DNA of 64,000 nt from Polytrichum commune (GCA_950295325.1 OX485809.1:744001-808000), one strand, 5' to 3'; counted from the first letter of the stretch, positions 45,901-58,130 are shown. Program-made: numbers and translations. Notes: a model not told the origin generated them from the letters alone.

Positions 45901-46615
45901 GCAAATACTTGGGGATTGTCATAAGTTTCAACCAATTAAATACTCAAGAGGTCAACTACATTATCCAGGTAAAATGTGACTGCAAAAATAAACCTCAAGG
46001 GTGTCAACCAAGCTAATTACTCGAATCTCAGAATCACAAAAGTTCATTTCATAAGTACAGACAACCTGGTCTCTGTCACAACTTTGTAATTAGATGTCAT
46101 TGCAAACCTAACCAGTCCTGAACAACTCAATCTCAACAATGATCATCTGATGGGAATTGGAAACAAGGGAATTGGCCCACCTTGACATGAAGCAGTGTTG
46201 GTATAACATGGACCAAAGTGATTGCCGTGGCACAGGAAACGAGCGCAGTTGCAATCTTCAGGACCGTTTGTATCAACATAACAAGGAAGGAATGAGGGCC
46301 ATAGGTCCATATTGAGATGAAATGTGTGAGCCCACACAACACGATGAAGGCTCCAAACTGAATGATAATCCATCGAAATGGAAAAACATGAGAGAAACTG
46401 ACAAAATAAACCAGTTCCAGTGGTATCGAGAAGTAGGCTAAGGCTATCAAAAAATCACTAGCCAACTGGCAGCGAGTCACCAATTCAAGAAGGCCCCAAT
46501 CCTCTTCACAATTACATCCAGGAAGACCTGGGGCAGTGGTCCCTATTCCCACAGCAACTCTTAAAACCGCCAATACACAAATCACAGACAAACCCCATCT
46601 CCACAGCTTGCCCAT
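42920..46615 (-). CDS. Ethylene receptor, hybrid histidine kinase, 777 aa
   Basis: Five coding exons: 46615-46181, 45802-45542, 45143-44853, 44429-43650 and 43486-42920, all phase 0 with GT/AG borders. An N-terminal hydrophobic segment (5-24) precedes the dimer cysteines C34/C36 (GCNCEEDW) and three ethylene-binding helices. Those helices carry D54, C94 and H98 (VLCGLTHF), matching the copper site of ETR1. A GAF domain spans about 150-330. The kinase has H380 ([11 protein letters not shown]), an N box near 490-502 ([11 protein letters not shown]), G1 at 546 (DTGLGV) and G2 at 575 (GGTGLGLAI). The receiver has D647/D648, phospho-acceptor D693 and K746. It is an ER-membrane negative regulator that signals through CTR1. 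The start is the first ATG after an in-frame stop. All key residues are intact. Confidence 0.95.
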
Positions 46616-46647
46616 TGGTGTTGCACCCACTATCTTAGCACAATTTT

Positions 46648-47727
46648 TTACGGATCACTGTAAACTGACTTTCTCCGAGCGTGGGAAGCAATGGCAGAAC
46701 CGTTGACAACATGTCCTTCCATACTCTGCACATAAAAATCATATTGGCTCAGTAACCTCGCAAACCAAACAAAACAAAAGCAAGCACTGGCTACATGACC
46801 CAACTTCACACTGTAATTATTAATGTCAGCTCCCAGTGCAAACGTTCTCTCCAGGATAAACCAAATTTATGAATCTTCAGTGAGACCTCACAGAGAATGA
46901 CATTACGTCCTCCAAGGAAACAAAACCGTTGAGCCCTAGGATGGATGAAGCTCGGCATCATCCATGGAGACTCTAAATATCTTGGATATATCGAATCACA
47001 GCTTTTTAGGTTCATGTACTTCTAATAAGTGCATCGAAGTCACAGTAGTTCAATCCAGTTGATAAATGCGCTGGATTCTTCAGAGAGATTTGGATTTCTG
47101 AATCCCAGCTAAATAATTTAGGACTTAAATTGAAGCTGCGTAGAATATAATTGCAGTCAGCATATTTTCCAGAAGCAGGGCGCACATTGAACAATGTGTT
47201 GCCGCTACTTTGGCAGGGATTTGGATTTTGTTATACCCAAGATTTGTTATCTCACACTCTACAATTGAATGGGAACACAATTCACTTGAAATCAGCATGT
47301 TCACAAAATCAAGCCTCGCATTGACCAACGTGCCAAGACCTTCAGAGGTCAAAAAAGCTGCTGACCCTAGCATTTCGTACTCTTCAATTGGAGCGGGCCT
47401 AGGATTCAATTAAACCCATCAGCGTGCTATAAGAATTACACATCCGTGTTTAGGATTTCACATTCAACAATGTGTTGGTGCCTACTCCTTTTCCCAGAGA
47501 CTGCCATTTCAAGATGCCATTAGAATAGGATTTAAAAAACTTCGACTTACCATGCATGTGTGCTCATCACCGCCAGCAGCACACCTTACGAGAAGGCCAG
47601 CAGAATCAACGATGACTTGAGAGCGTCCATTTACATAAGACTCATCGCAAGTTGCTGTGGTGAGTTGTTTCACTGAAGGTTGAGACACCGAAAGTCTACT
47701 GAGATTGACAACCTCCGAAGACGACAT
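46648..47727 (-). CDS. Possible spliced upstream ORF in the ethylene receptor leader, 84 codons
   Basis: On the minus strand an ATG at 47727 opens 59 codons ([18 protein letters not shown]...) ending exactly at a consensus donor (gcatg|gtaagt, exon end 47551). The next plausible acceptor, 'tatgtgcag' (AG at 46727-46726), joins in phase to 25 more codons ([14 protein letters not shown]...) and a TAA at 46650-46648, 32 nt before the receptor ATG. Leader introns are known in plant ethylene receptor genes. The peptide is unknown to me. It may be a translated uORF, a short independent protein or chance. Confidence 0.4.
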
Positions 47728-48760
47728 ACAAAAGAAAGAGAGAGGCCAAAGGGAGAAGGCGAAGACGGGTGCCGCAGCCGCGCCCGCGCGGCAACCTGTT
47801 CCTGGTCTCCGAGCACACCGACCACCAGATTGATCTGCGATAACAACAAGAGTCCACTAACGAGAGCCTTCTTTTGACTCGCACAATTCGCCCGTCTTCA
47901 CTCCTGTTTTATTCCCCCTTTTCTGCCACACTAACAAGACCTGCCTGTCACGACTGCTAACAGATCCGAGCAATCTCCTCGCACAGCAGCAAAGTGGCCC
48001 TCGTCTCAACCGCCTACTAAATTTGCTACCAGAAACACTCCTCCACCACCACCGCCTTCTTCAGTGCCCGAATTGCGGAACCTGCCGCGCGTCTGGGCGC
48101 CAAGAACCTCTAGAAACTTCCCTCGGAAGCTCCAACGCTCTCACCAAACGTCTTTCACCCGAAACCGCAGCTCAAATCCCCATCCCCCCCCCCCCCCCTC
48201 CTCCTTAAGAACGTCAAACTCCACCAAGAGCGCAACAATCCAGTCCCTCACTCCACCCGAGGTAGCTTAACTTCAAACCTCCGAACCACAACGTAAAATT
48301 AACCCCCTCCCGGCCTTCTCCAACCGAACAAACAACCCTGACAACAACCTCAAACTCCACGCAACACCCAAGTTCCACCCCCACCGAGGGGGAAAACGAC
48401 AAGCAGATGGCTCAAATGGAGGTCAAATTGCACACGGAGACGATGCACGGGGCGCTAACGAGATGCCGCGACGCCTGAGAAGACGCACAGGCGGTGCGAA
48501 AGGGGCCTAAGATCCTGTGGAGAGATGGCGATGGCCATGGCCATAGACAAGACAACCCAGCCAGAAAGGCAAGAGGGAGACACGCTAGGGTTTTCACAAC
48601 TCACCGAGCTTCGAGCTTTCAGTCTCAGCCACGCGGACGGACCCGGTAAATCACCGGGCCACCCGAAGGCCCACCCGGGGCTGGCCGGCGAAGCGTGCTG
48701 ACGTGGCCCGGCAGATCCGAGGGTCCCCGTCTCATCACCGGGCCGAATTCGTCCACCAGA
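47728..48760 (-). promoter_or_regulatory. GC-rich promoter and leader region of the ethylene receptor gene
   Basis: CpG-rich sequence that drops sharply to AT-rich at about 48760. It contains a telo-box AAACCCTAG (minus strand, 48585-48593), CT-rich stretches and a run of 15 C at 48184-48198. Open frames here are composition effects without domains. The transcription start cannot be fixed. Confidence 0.5.
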
Positions 48761-49698
48761 TGCCTTTCTTCTTTACCTTCCATATTTGGTTAGTTAATCC
48801 GTTAGGGGCCACTAAATATTATTATTCTATGTTCACATAGGCATATTTTTATCTAGTTTAGGATATTGTTATAACAATGCGAATTAGAAAGTAAGCATCG
48901 TCATCATGATGGTATTTAGTTAGTACCAATTGTGCCGTAAAGATGACATTTGGCGGACAATTAAGGTGCCCTTACGAGGGGTACCCGGGTGACTCATCGT
49001 GCCAAGTGGCAAGCTCGGACCCGTAATAAGTTTTAGACCGTGATTCCATGGTCACGGAGACTAACTAATTAAGTTAAGTTACTCTAGTTTAGTTAAGGTC
49101 GCCTTGTCATCTCTTACGATTGGGATCGTATCATATGGGTATAATAACTTATTAACGAGTCTATGTTAGAGATCCGGCTATTTTACCATGATTGGTTGGC
49201 TAGAATTGGCATAATGCAAAGAATACGTGAGCGAGTCGCCAAGTGGCAAGCGTGGATTGGTCATCCATGGTTCAAATGAAGCCGGGCACTTGCCTTGTCG
49301 TTTCGGGTCCACTTGTGCGTCCGTCGCTTCCCTAACTAATTTTATGCTTTGGCGCAATTATTTTAATTTAATTTTGTATGTGTCGGATGAGTGGTCGTTT
49401 ACTATGTAAAATCCAATGTCATATCATGTTCTTAAAGTTTAAAATATGTGAGTGGTTGTGTGTAAATGATGATACGGGGGTGGCTCAAATAATGGGTTAG
49501 TTTGATCTTCCCATTTCAACGTAAAGTCACTGATCTAAGGAGTTAAACAATTAATCCAATATAGTATGGTTCACACTAATTGTAATGTATATACGGGTAT
49601 GCATGTGTGTAAATTAATTGGCACATTTAATAACTTTCGTCAATGCTTAAGTAGCGGTGTTTCTATTATTCAAACATGCTAGAGGTCTATAAGTTTCA
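48761..49698. other. Intergenic, no gene recognised
   Basis: AT-rich sequence. 'gccaagtggcaagc' occurs twice (about 49000 and 49238) with similar surroundings, suggesting an old local duplication. No coding signal. Confidence 0.35.
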
Positions 49699-50163
49699 AG
49701 GCCTCTTTACACTAGAGGCGAGAAGCCATGAGGAGAGAAATTTCAGCCTATGAGAGGCTTAGAAACTGAGAAGACCAAAGAATGCCACTTTACACCCGAA
49801 ATTTTCAGCCCAAGGGACAGAAGGAGGAGAAAATGAAATGGACAACACTTTTGTCCTTCGTGGCAAGAAAAGCGCACGATTTTCAATGCCCCCATATTTT
49901 GTGTTAGGCCCACCTCAAGAGGTGGGCTTGACGTGAAATCCGGGAGGCCATTCAGCCAAAATTCTCACAACCAATCATTTTTTATTTTTTAAGAATATTT
50001 CAAAACAACCACTTAAAAAAATTCAGGACTTTGTTTTTGTGGCCCCTTCTCACTTTACACTATATCCAAAGGCCATCAAGTTCAAAGGTTGGCTTCTCAA
50101 GGATGAGCCATGGCCCGTGTGAGGTTTTCTCCACGGCTTCTTGCCTCTAGTGTAAAGAGGGCC
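49699..50163. mobile_element. Harbinger-like MITE (TTTACACTAGAG family)
   Basis: 465 bp, ends aggcctctttacactagagg and cctctagtgtaaagagggcc, flanked by TCA at 49696-49698 and 50164-50166. It includes the 'cccacctcaagaggtggg' hairpin also found in the GGGCCACTTCACAC family. The TSD is TCA rather than TAA. Non-coding. Related to the intronic element 14062-14585. Confidence 0.75.
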
Positions 50164-52011
50164 TCAGCTATTCTATTGATTGCAAAGTGTCACGGTTTCA
50201 AGTATAATCATGCTTAAGTATCAAGTATCATGTTTTCATCTAGTTCGTTGTGTCGCTTTGATATCATGCCAAAACTCATTGGCTATCAACTCACACCCAC
50301 CAAACCATATTCACAAGAAGCAAATGTTAAAATCACCCGACATGGCAACTTAAAATGCTTTACTAAATTTACTCTTGTGTCAAGGATCGTTCTTGCAAAT
50401 AAAATTCTAAGAAAATCAACAATTTAGGCTATTCGAACATTTTATTGCATGCATCAACCTATACTACGCTAGTATATGTGGTGTGCATATATTTATTTAA
50501 CACATAAATTTAAATAACATACAAATGAATTGTTATTTTGTTAAGTTAAATAACCAACTCACCAATATAATAAGAATCACACAATAATAATTGTTATAAT
50601 TGTGACCCGTGATAGTCACAATCGTACTTTGTTTGACAAAATACATGCCCTTGTCATATTAATTACCATGACAAACAATGGGCATTAAATATGTGCATTG
50701 AGTATGGCAATCAAATTGACCGAGCAAGTTAATTCCAATTGCTTACATGATTATCTAAGATGTGATCAAACTAGTGTGGCCCCCTGTCGTCGTGACTCGA
50801 TGCACCCGTGCATATACAGTAAATCGATTTCCCATGCATTCCCCACACCCGTTGTTAAACATGTCATTATCAATAGCCACCATTTTGGGTAGGTGGAACG
50901 TCGACAACCTCACCGTCCTTGTCCTCTGGTTGTTCAACCCTTTCAAAATGTATAATAAATGTAATCCGTGTCTCTTTGTTGTTTTACATTGATAATTGTT
51001 TGTATCTTGCTTGATTTCATCAAGCAACAACAAGTGTCCCATGTCAACTTCTACATTGCCAACCAATGATTCCAAGGTTACTTACGCATGTTGAATACAA
51101 ATCATGTGGACACCGTACATATGATTTAGTGTGCCATTGAAATCCTTGTGCCACAATCAACGGAACAGTCTTCATGATTTGTTATGTAGCACCAAATGTC
51201 ATATGTCACCCTCTCTAAAGTACTTTTGATCAAATTACTCAAAAAATCTATATAAAAATAAGCTAATATTCATTAAATATATATACTTTTCTTTGTAAGA
51301 GATTAGACAATTAGCGTGAATTAACAATGAATAGTGTGGACCGAACTCAATGATATGTTTAGTGTAGTAACATGTGCCATAATTTTCCGAAGATGGAATC
51401 ATTCACCTTGACAAATTATAAATTGTGATGACATCCATGTTTTGACTCGGTCAACATTGTTTATTTACAATATGAATGCAACGAGTTTTGTATGGCAACT
51501 AACCCATATGAAACATTAAGTACAAAGTCTCAAACATCATAATTAAGTATGTGAAGTACCTTTGGATGATGGCACATGGCGTGCTAGACAACACTCTCTT
51601 TCCATGAGAAGGACCTTTTTGGTCCCCGCCTTCCATCCACACACGGGGCCAAGCACGTGGTTGGATGAGAGTGACATGGGTGCCTTGCAAAAGACGAGTG
51701 AATTGAAGACCATTCGACCCCAATATTGTAGTAAATTTCAATGTGGTCAAACACGGCATTGTTCACCTCGCAACAAGGCACAAAACACTCACTACACCAA
51801 ATAATCATGTTGGTATAGGTGGATTATTAGTGTGGGCCACACTAATGTTCCAGTCAAGGCATAATTGACGTGGGTCCAAGACCCCGGGTCTTCCTTACAT
51901 CTTCATGAAGATGTCTACTATAAAATTTAGCGAGGGCTGAAAAACGATGCGGTCCTTGTTCGTTCTCGTTTTGAGAAGTAGCGTGGGCTCTTGAAAATGA
52001 TTGTGACTTGT
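50164..52011. other. Intergenic, no gene recognised
   Basis: AT-rich. At about 51790-51930 are blocks of the CACTAAATAGTC MITE family ('attattagtgtgggccacac', 'gtgggtccaagaccccggg'), but the left terminus is degraded. No coding region. Confidence 0.4.
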
Positions 52012-52265
52012 ATTTAGGTCATTTTGGACTTTGGATGAGTTTGAAAACAAGCAAACAATGTCTTAAATTGTCAACACTGGTGATTCAAATCTTGTTAACT
52101 ATATATACTTGTAGTGTGGCCATTGTGCAGTTGATCGTATATTACAAGACCATGAACATGATGTGCGTATACATTTGACATCGTCGCGAATACATTAAAC
52201 TAGGCATGCGGTGGTAGTTTACCCTAGAATTGGTCAAAAAGTCAGAAGTTATCTAAATACTAGAT
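52012..52265. repeat. Dispersed repeat, copy 2 (partner 18360-18620)
   Basis: Same order of blocks as the partner: 'ctttggatgagtttg', 'tgtcaacact', 'atgaacatgatgtgcgta', 'tatctaa'. Diverged, same orientation, no coding capacity recognised. Confidence 0.5.
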
Positions 52266-53576
52266 TTGTGGCCCACATTAATAGAAATATTTAATGTAAT
52301 GATTAGATGGTATGTAGGCATGAGAATCAAAGGGACCTACACAATAATTATTTGAGAATCCTAACATTCTTAAGCAAATAATATGAGTTATCACAATATT
52401 CAGTCCACCTCCCTGCCTTCTTCATCTAAAGTTTTTTTAATTGTGATTGCTACAATGATCATGACATCAACACATGTGGTGGGTCTCCAAACTAGAATGA
52501 CACCATGCAAATCATGATGAGTATTGTTATGTATGTGCTTGTTCTTACATTTTTATTGCTTTGTTCTAGAGCTTCGTAACATTATTTGGCTGCTATCATC
52601 CATTCCATAATAATAATACCAATTGACTACTTCACCCAAGTTTCTCAACCTGAACATGCCAATGCAATGCTATGTTGTGAGAATAAACAAAGTGAACTTC
52701 CAAATAGAGCATGGGATTTTCCCCACCCCACCCAATGTACTGACTCAATTGAATAATCTTATGTTCATTGGCATTTTGAGTTTGTGATTTTGTCCTTAAT
52801 AAGGCATGAATGGATGTTCTTTCGAGAGCATCTCCACACTTGTTTTATTTGTTTGACATTATAATTTACACTGAATACATTATGCACATTGATCATAAAA
52901 ATGATCTACGAGGATATAATTCATGGAGATTACGGAAAAAACATGATTGTCAACAATTAAATAAACGGTAATGCGACAAAAAGAAGGAAGGAAAAATACG
53001 GAGAGGGAGAAATTCATTCCTCTTAAACAAATCCACTTCATGACAAAGGCAACTTATTTCATTGCAACACAACTCAAGTGCAAACTTGTGATTGTTACTT
53101 TGTGGATAGTATTTTGGGCAAAGGCATAGTGTGACTTGGCATGGGCAACATGCATTTGTTATGTGCCATCGTACATGGGAATACATGTGTAACCATGTGT
53201 ACACTTTTCATGCCCCATGATATACTCATCTCCTTGCCTTGGGATCTTTAAAATGTAAACTAATCTCAATCCAATAGAAATGATTTAACTTGCAAATACT
53301 AAGGGTTGGTAACTAGTGTGCACCCACAATACCTAATTATCCCCAATAATTATAGCGTGTAGACTAAAGCTTCGTGTGGCCCCTCAATATTCATCTTTAT
53401 GATGTCCGTGCAAAGAAGTGGTCCTCTCGAGGACTCGATACTCTCTTATATGTGTGCAAACAAATAATTGTATTTATGCTTCAAGCACATGATTGATGTT
53501 GTGATCCGACTGGCCTTGTCTTATAGTTCTCTCCCTAACAATCCAAGCAAGGAGTTAAACTTAAGTAGACTATTTA
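52266..53576. other. Intergenic, no gene recognised
   Basis: AT-rich sequence without exon-like frames or clear transposon boundaries. Confidence 0.35.
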
Positions 53577-54023
53577 GGACCGCTTTACACTACGGTGGAG
53601 AAGTGCATTGGTCAGTCAAGAATTTTCGCCCAAGACACGGTTATTTGAGGCAAGGACTGGTATGCAAGAGAAGATGAAAAGACAATGAATTAATGCCTTA
53701 AGAAGTCTTGACCGGCCGTAGTGTAATCACCTAGAGGAGAAGTGTATTGGACAACTTCACCAAGAGAAGAAGTCCACCGGACTACTTCACAAAACGGTCA
53801 AAGTTGGCCATAGTAGAAACCTTGCCCCCTAAATGACCATTGTATTGATATTTAAACAAATCATATTGATAATAAAATAAAATATATATGGCAATGTTTT
53901 AGAACTTCTTTCATGACAATAATTTATTTGAAAATGTTCCACCTCTATGATACATCCAAATTAAGGTAAATAAGTAGGTAACATTATCTTCTTATTGATT
54001 TTCAAAGAAATAACATGTTGGTA

Positions 54024-54781
54024 TAGTCCAACCTCGTTTATACGACACCCTCAATATTACGACACATTTTTACGAGACCAAACTTTTTGGTTCAAAACTC
54101 CCTCTTTTATACAACTACAACACTTGATAATGCAACATATAGAATCTCCGTTTTGTCATATTAAAGAGGTAGTTAGTGCTAGAATTCCTTTCATCTATAT
54201 AATGTACATCTAAAATACATCCATCTTCACTTGGGAAGTACTTGGGAACTTCACTTATTGTTGGGAACTTAATGGTAATTAGGGTTACTAGTGTAGAATG
54301 GACATGGTTAGGGTGAGAGTGGCCTCCTGCCTAGTATGTTGCCTTGTACACAGGTGATATAGTATCACCAGTATCTTGATGCTAAACATCATGCATCATT
54401 GTTGTCTAGTTTCTTATTAGAGAACTCTTTATATTTTTGATGTTAATGAAATATTTATTTTCCAAAAGTTAGACGGGAATTTAGATAAGATGACAGTTGC
54501 TCACTTGGGTAGGCAACACCAAAAATCTTTGGACTCTTATTTTAAGAGTTCTTGAAAATATTTGTAATTGTTTGAAATTACAAGTCATCATTTCATACCA
54601 TCTATATTGCTTAAACTCGTTGTATATATTTTAAAGCTCATATTACTTATGTTTTCATATCCCCTCAATAATATGACAACTTTATGTCATTTTTCATATT
54701 AATGAGAAAACGACAACTTGATAATATGATTTTTTTTTGTATTTCTCAAAAATGTCATACTAAAGAGGGAGAAAAACACTG
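54024..54781. mobile_element. pogo-like MITE, copy 2 (inverted)
   Basis: 758 bp, left end tagtccaacctcgtttatac preceded by TA (54022-54023). The right end is gagaaaaacactg. Sub-terminal 'acgacaccctcaatattacg' and 'gtcatactaaagagggag' match 20480-21217 in reverse. Non-coding. Confidence 0.65.
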
Positions 54782-55234
54782 CAAAGATTTCTCTCGGGCC
54801 ATCACACCCCCTTACGTTTCATAACCACGTGCGATAAAAGTTTGCTACCCTATATTATATGCCATTTATAAATTATAAATTAATGATATTTTTTCTACAT
54901 ATGCATAATCATTGATCATATATTTTTTTATATTTTTAGGCATATTAATAATTTTTAGTAAAATTTCCAATTCAATTTTGCGTCATTCTAGTTAGAAACG
55001 GTGTGTTTTATTTTGATTTTCTTTAAAAAAAATCATCAAATTTGGTTACCATTTTTTACTATGTAATATATACCGTGTATATCTACTCATGAAAAACAAT
55101 TGATAAAATTTTGACCCATTTTGGTGATGCTATATGTAAAAGGTAGATTTGTTTCATCGCACGTGATGTTCAACTTGACAATGCAGTGCACCCCCCGAGA
55201 GATTTCTCTAAGGAAGAAATATTTTATTGAAGTT

Positions 55235-55308
55235 GGAGTTCTCCGGAGGCCAAGTTTGTTGTCCGAGGCTTTGAGGTTGCCCAAGAAACTTGACCTCCGG
55301 AGAACTCC
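55235..55308. repeat. Hairpin with 23-bp arms
   Basis: Arms 55235-55257 (ggagttctccggaggccaag...) and 55286-55308 (...ttgacctccggagaactcc) pair with a single mismatch around a 28-nt loop, inside the composite element 53577-55499. Confidence 0.75.
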
Positions 55309-55502
55309 CCTTGGAAAAAGTGTGGCCACCTTGCCAACCATGCCATTTTTTCATCCATGTAAAAAGTTCTCCACCAAAGGACTCTTGGCAGTAGAGTAAA
55401 CCACCGCCACACAAGAGTGTCACTCTCGGCCAATCAAATTTCAGAATTCCCCTAGAATTCTTGACCGGAGGACTTCTGCACCGTAGTGTAAAGCAGCCCT
55501 TA

Positions 55503-56015
55503 GGGCCACTTCACACACGAGAGTGCGAGCCCGTGACCAGTACAATTCAAGCACTCTCATTGGTTGGAAAAGGCGGAGCCGGTCCAAGTTCGCTTCCCAC
55601 TACGCTTGAGGGACCAACATGAGTATGTGAATGCAAGATGGATGTAAAGTCTACGTGGATTCCTACATGGCATCAAATGGGTCGTGTTTCATGGTCACTT
55701 GGACTATTTTCAAAAACCACCTCTTGGAGATAGGCCGACACAAAATTGGGAGACCAAACCACTATGAACGCTCACAACCGTTGATTTGTTCTATTTTATC
55801 ATGTGTGAGGACCTGCATGAATATAAATTCATTGAAATAGCTATTGGTTGATGGCCCGGTCACGTATGACTTCACACTACACTTGAGGATCCGTGACCAC
55901 ACTACATGATTTTGGAGGTGTATTGGGATGGCCTTTGGACACTTTCTTTTGGGCTCTCACAATTTCATGGCCATGGCTCTTGGCTCTTGGCTCTTGGCTT
56001 GTGTGTGAAGTGGCC
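55503..56015. mobile_element. Harbinger-like MITE, GGGCCACTTCACAC family
   Basis: 513 bp, left end gggccacttcacacacgag and right end cttgtgtgtgaagtggcca. It abuts the right end of the composite element and shares its TTA (55500-55502); the right flank is TAA. A triplet of 'ggctcttggctc' repeats lies near the right end. Non-coding. Confidence 0.7.
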
Positions 56016-57158
56016 ATAAGAATAATAGGGTTTTGGACTACTAATGATAAAAAAACAACAACATAGACCTTAGCACTAATGAAGCTCGCTGGCAATGTGG
56101 TTGCACAAATAAAAGTCAACAATAGTAAGTGTGAGGCTCCAAATCACTCTTGCATTTGGGAATGAAAAGTGGCCTTGCCCCCATATGTAGATGCAAAGTG
56201 TATATGTGTTCTTCATGTACTCTTGAAAGTTTGGACTATAAATTTATTACATAGATTTATCACAATTTATTGAAGTTTAATGATTCTAAATCGATTATAA
56301 ACAAATCATGAAAATTCACGATTATTGCTATTGTATTAATGTGATCTTTAAATTATCAACAAAAAAATTTCTTCTAAGTAGAATAAAAATTAAGATCTTG
56401 AATGCTTACTTTTAGATGATAAAATGGAACCACAATACGCTCAAGGAACTTAAGGGTTAATATTGTTTACCCCTAACAAGCAGTGTGATAATAAATTCAT
56501 TCAAGCATCTTTGAGTCTTTTATAAAGAAGAAGTGCAGGAGATTCCTTCCCGCCGACCGTTCATCCGTTTGGACATTATCATCCGTCCACTTGCAACTAT
56601 TCTTTATGTTCACTCCGCGACGCATGTGCGCTCGCCACGTGGCACTAGAACGAATTGACATGGTCCAACATTCTGCTAGATTCCACCACGTGTCGCACAA
56701 ATCTGCCTCAAACTTCAGATAGAATCCTAGCCCTTGGTTGAGAAACAACAACAGTCCAAAAATCTCTAGCCACTTGGTAGCCTAGATTCTCACCAATCAA
56801 AGCGCAAAGAGTGCTTGGGTCCAGATGGCGCCAAAACTTCCCTAGCCTTTGAAAAGGTTCTTTCACTCCCCTCCCGGGTATGAACAATAGTATGTAAAAC
56901 GGATATGAAGCGCCAAACCAAGATTGTTACCCTTCCCGGGTATGAAAGGGTCCCTCATAATACACTCCCTTGAATGCATTATTGAACGTAAAGGCCCCAA
57001 GGATGGTTTCAACGGCTCTGATTGATTGGAAAAATTTACTGCCTTGCCCGTAAACTTAATGTCTTATAAAATATGTGGAATGGATTACACAAACAAAAGG
57101 TACCTTAGATTATCAAATAAAATTTTGAAAAATCAACCTAGGTGTTTACATCTATGGG
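56016..57158. other. Intergenic, no gene recognised
   Basis: A GC-richer patch at about 56530-56720 is not coding by eye. Motifs 'cccgggtatgaa' at about 56873 and 56935 are outliers of the degenerate array that follows. Confidence 0.35.
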
Positions 57159-58130
57159 AAGAATATACTAGATCCTACCAATATCCTATTCCATGTACGA
57201 ATTAATGTGCATGTCCATGTTCAGAATGCCTATTCCAACTAGTATCCTATATCATGTACGGACATGGGTATTAAACATTTGACCTGAACACTATCCCATC
57301 GCAGGTATGAATAAGGGGTTGTTTACATCATAGACCATGAAATCGTCCCAAGGCCCTGTAAAATATCTGATTGGTTGTTGAACTCGTCCTAGGACCACTT
57401 CAGTTGACACCAAGGATAAAATGTTAGAGTGACCATGAAGTTCGAGGTCCCCAAAAGACATATTTTAAGGCCTACATTATTCACTAGCATGGTTCAACGG
57501 GTTTTGTGATGGGAGCGGCAAAAGAGGTGTTCTGGTAGAAGAAGGCAAGGACCCATGGTAGAGAAAAATATTGTTATAATGAATTTTCATGAGTTTTTAA
57601 TGGGGAAGAGAAGACGAAGACAAGAAAAGACAAACGAATGATCAAACTTTTTTCCCTTCTCAAAACTGCCCTATTTGGATATATAGTAAATAAATTCAGC
57701 ATGTTCACTTTGTGGTGCATGGTCATTCCTCATGGTCCACATTGGGTTTACACCCACCGAGGGGCCCAAAGGCTTTGTAAATTGTTTTCTTAAGAAATTG
57801 GACCATGGGAAAAGGCCATCTTGCATGGTCTGACCTCATGGTCCATGGTGTAAACTGGCCCTAACTACACATGTCCAATTATAAAATACCTAACCCAAAG
57901 TAGATTCTTTTCCACCGGGTATGAATCAATGTATGTGTATGGATATTAAACACTCGACCCCCATATTATCCAACCCAAAATTGCATCTCATCATGGGTAC
58001 GAATAAGTGCACGTATAAAATATATAAAATATTTGACCCGGAGATTATCCCATCCCGGGTATGAGTACATGTATGTGTACGGATACAAAAATTCCCGACC
58101 CGAGTAGCATTCCATCTTGGAATATAGTAA
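57159..58130. repeat. Degenerate tandem array split by a MITE
   Basis: Diverged units of roughly 60-75 bp share 'ccatcccgggtatgaataca', 'atgtgtacggatataaa' and 'cattcgacccgaatattat'-type blocks at 57170-57310 and 57890-58130. The MITE at 57315-57861 interrupts the array. Non-coding; origin unknown. Confidence 0.5.
57315..57861. mobile_element. Harbinger-like MITE, GGGGTTGTTTACA family
   Basis: 547 bp, left end ggggttgtttacatcatag and right end ccatggtgtaaactggccc, flanked by TAA at 57312-57314 and 57862-57864. 'gaccatgaaatcg' and 'tctgacctcatggtc'-like sub-termini are also inverted. Non-coding. Confidence 0.75.

Larger units (their letters stand above)
53577..55499. mobile_element. Composite TIR element, GCTTTACACTACGGTG family
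   Basis: The outer termini ggaccgctttacactacggt and accgtagtgtaaagcagccc form about 30 bp of inverted repeat, and TTA flanks both sides (53574-53576 and 55500-55502). The 1923-bp interval contains a pogo-like MITE (54024-54781), a copy of the repeat at 1-332 (54850-55197) and a strong hairpin (55235-55308). It may be one large element with insertions or two neighbours of one family. No transposase was recognised. Confidence 0.5.

Noticed and set aside
42920-46615. Ethylene receptor as a pseudogene
   Set aside because: All five exons stay in phase with consensus borders and every key ligand-binding, kinase and receiver residue is present.
48023-48597. Pro/Ser-rich open frames near the ethylene receptor promoter
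   Set aside because: Low-complexity, GC-rich sequence gives frames on both strands; no domain and no exon chain.
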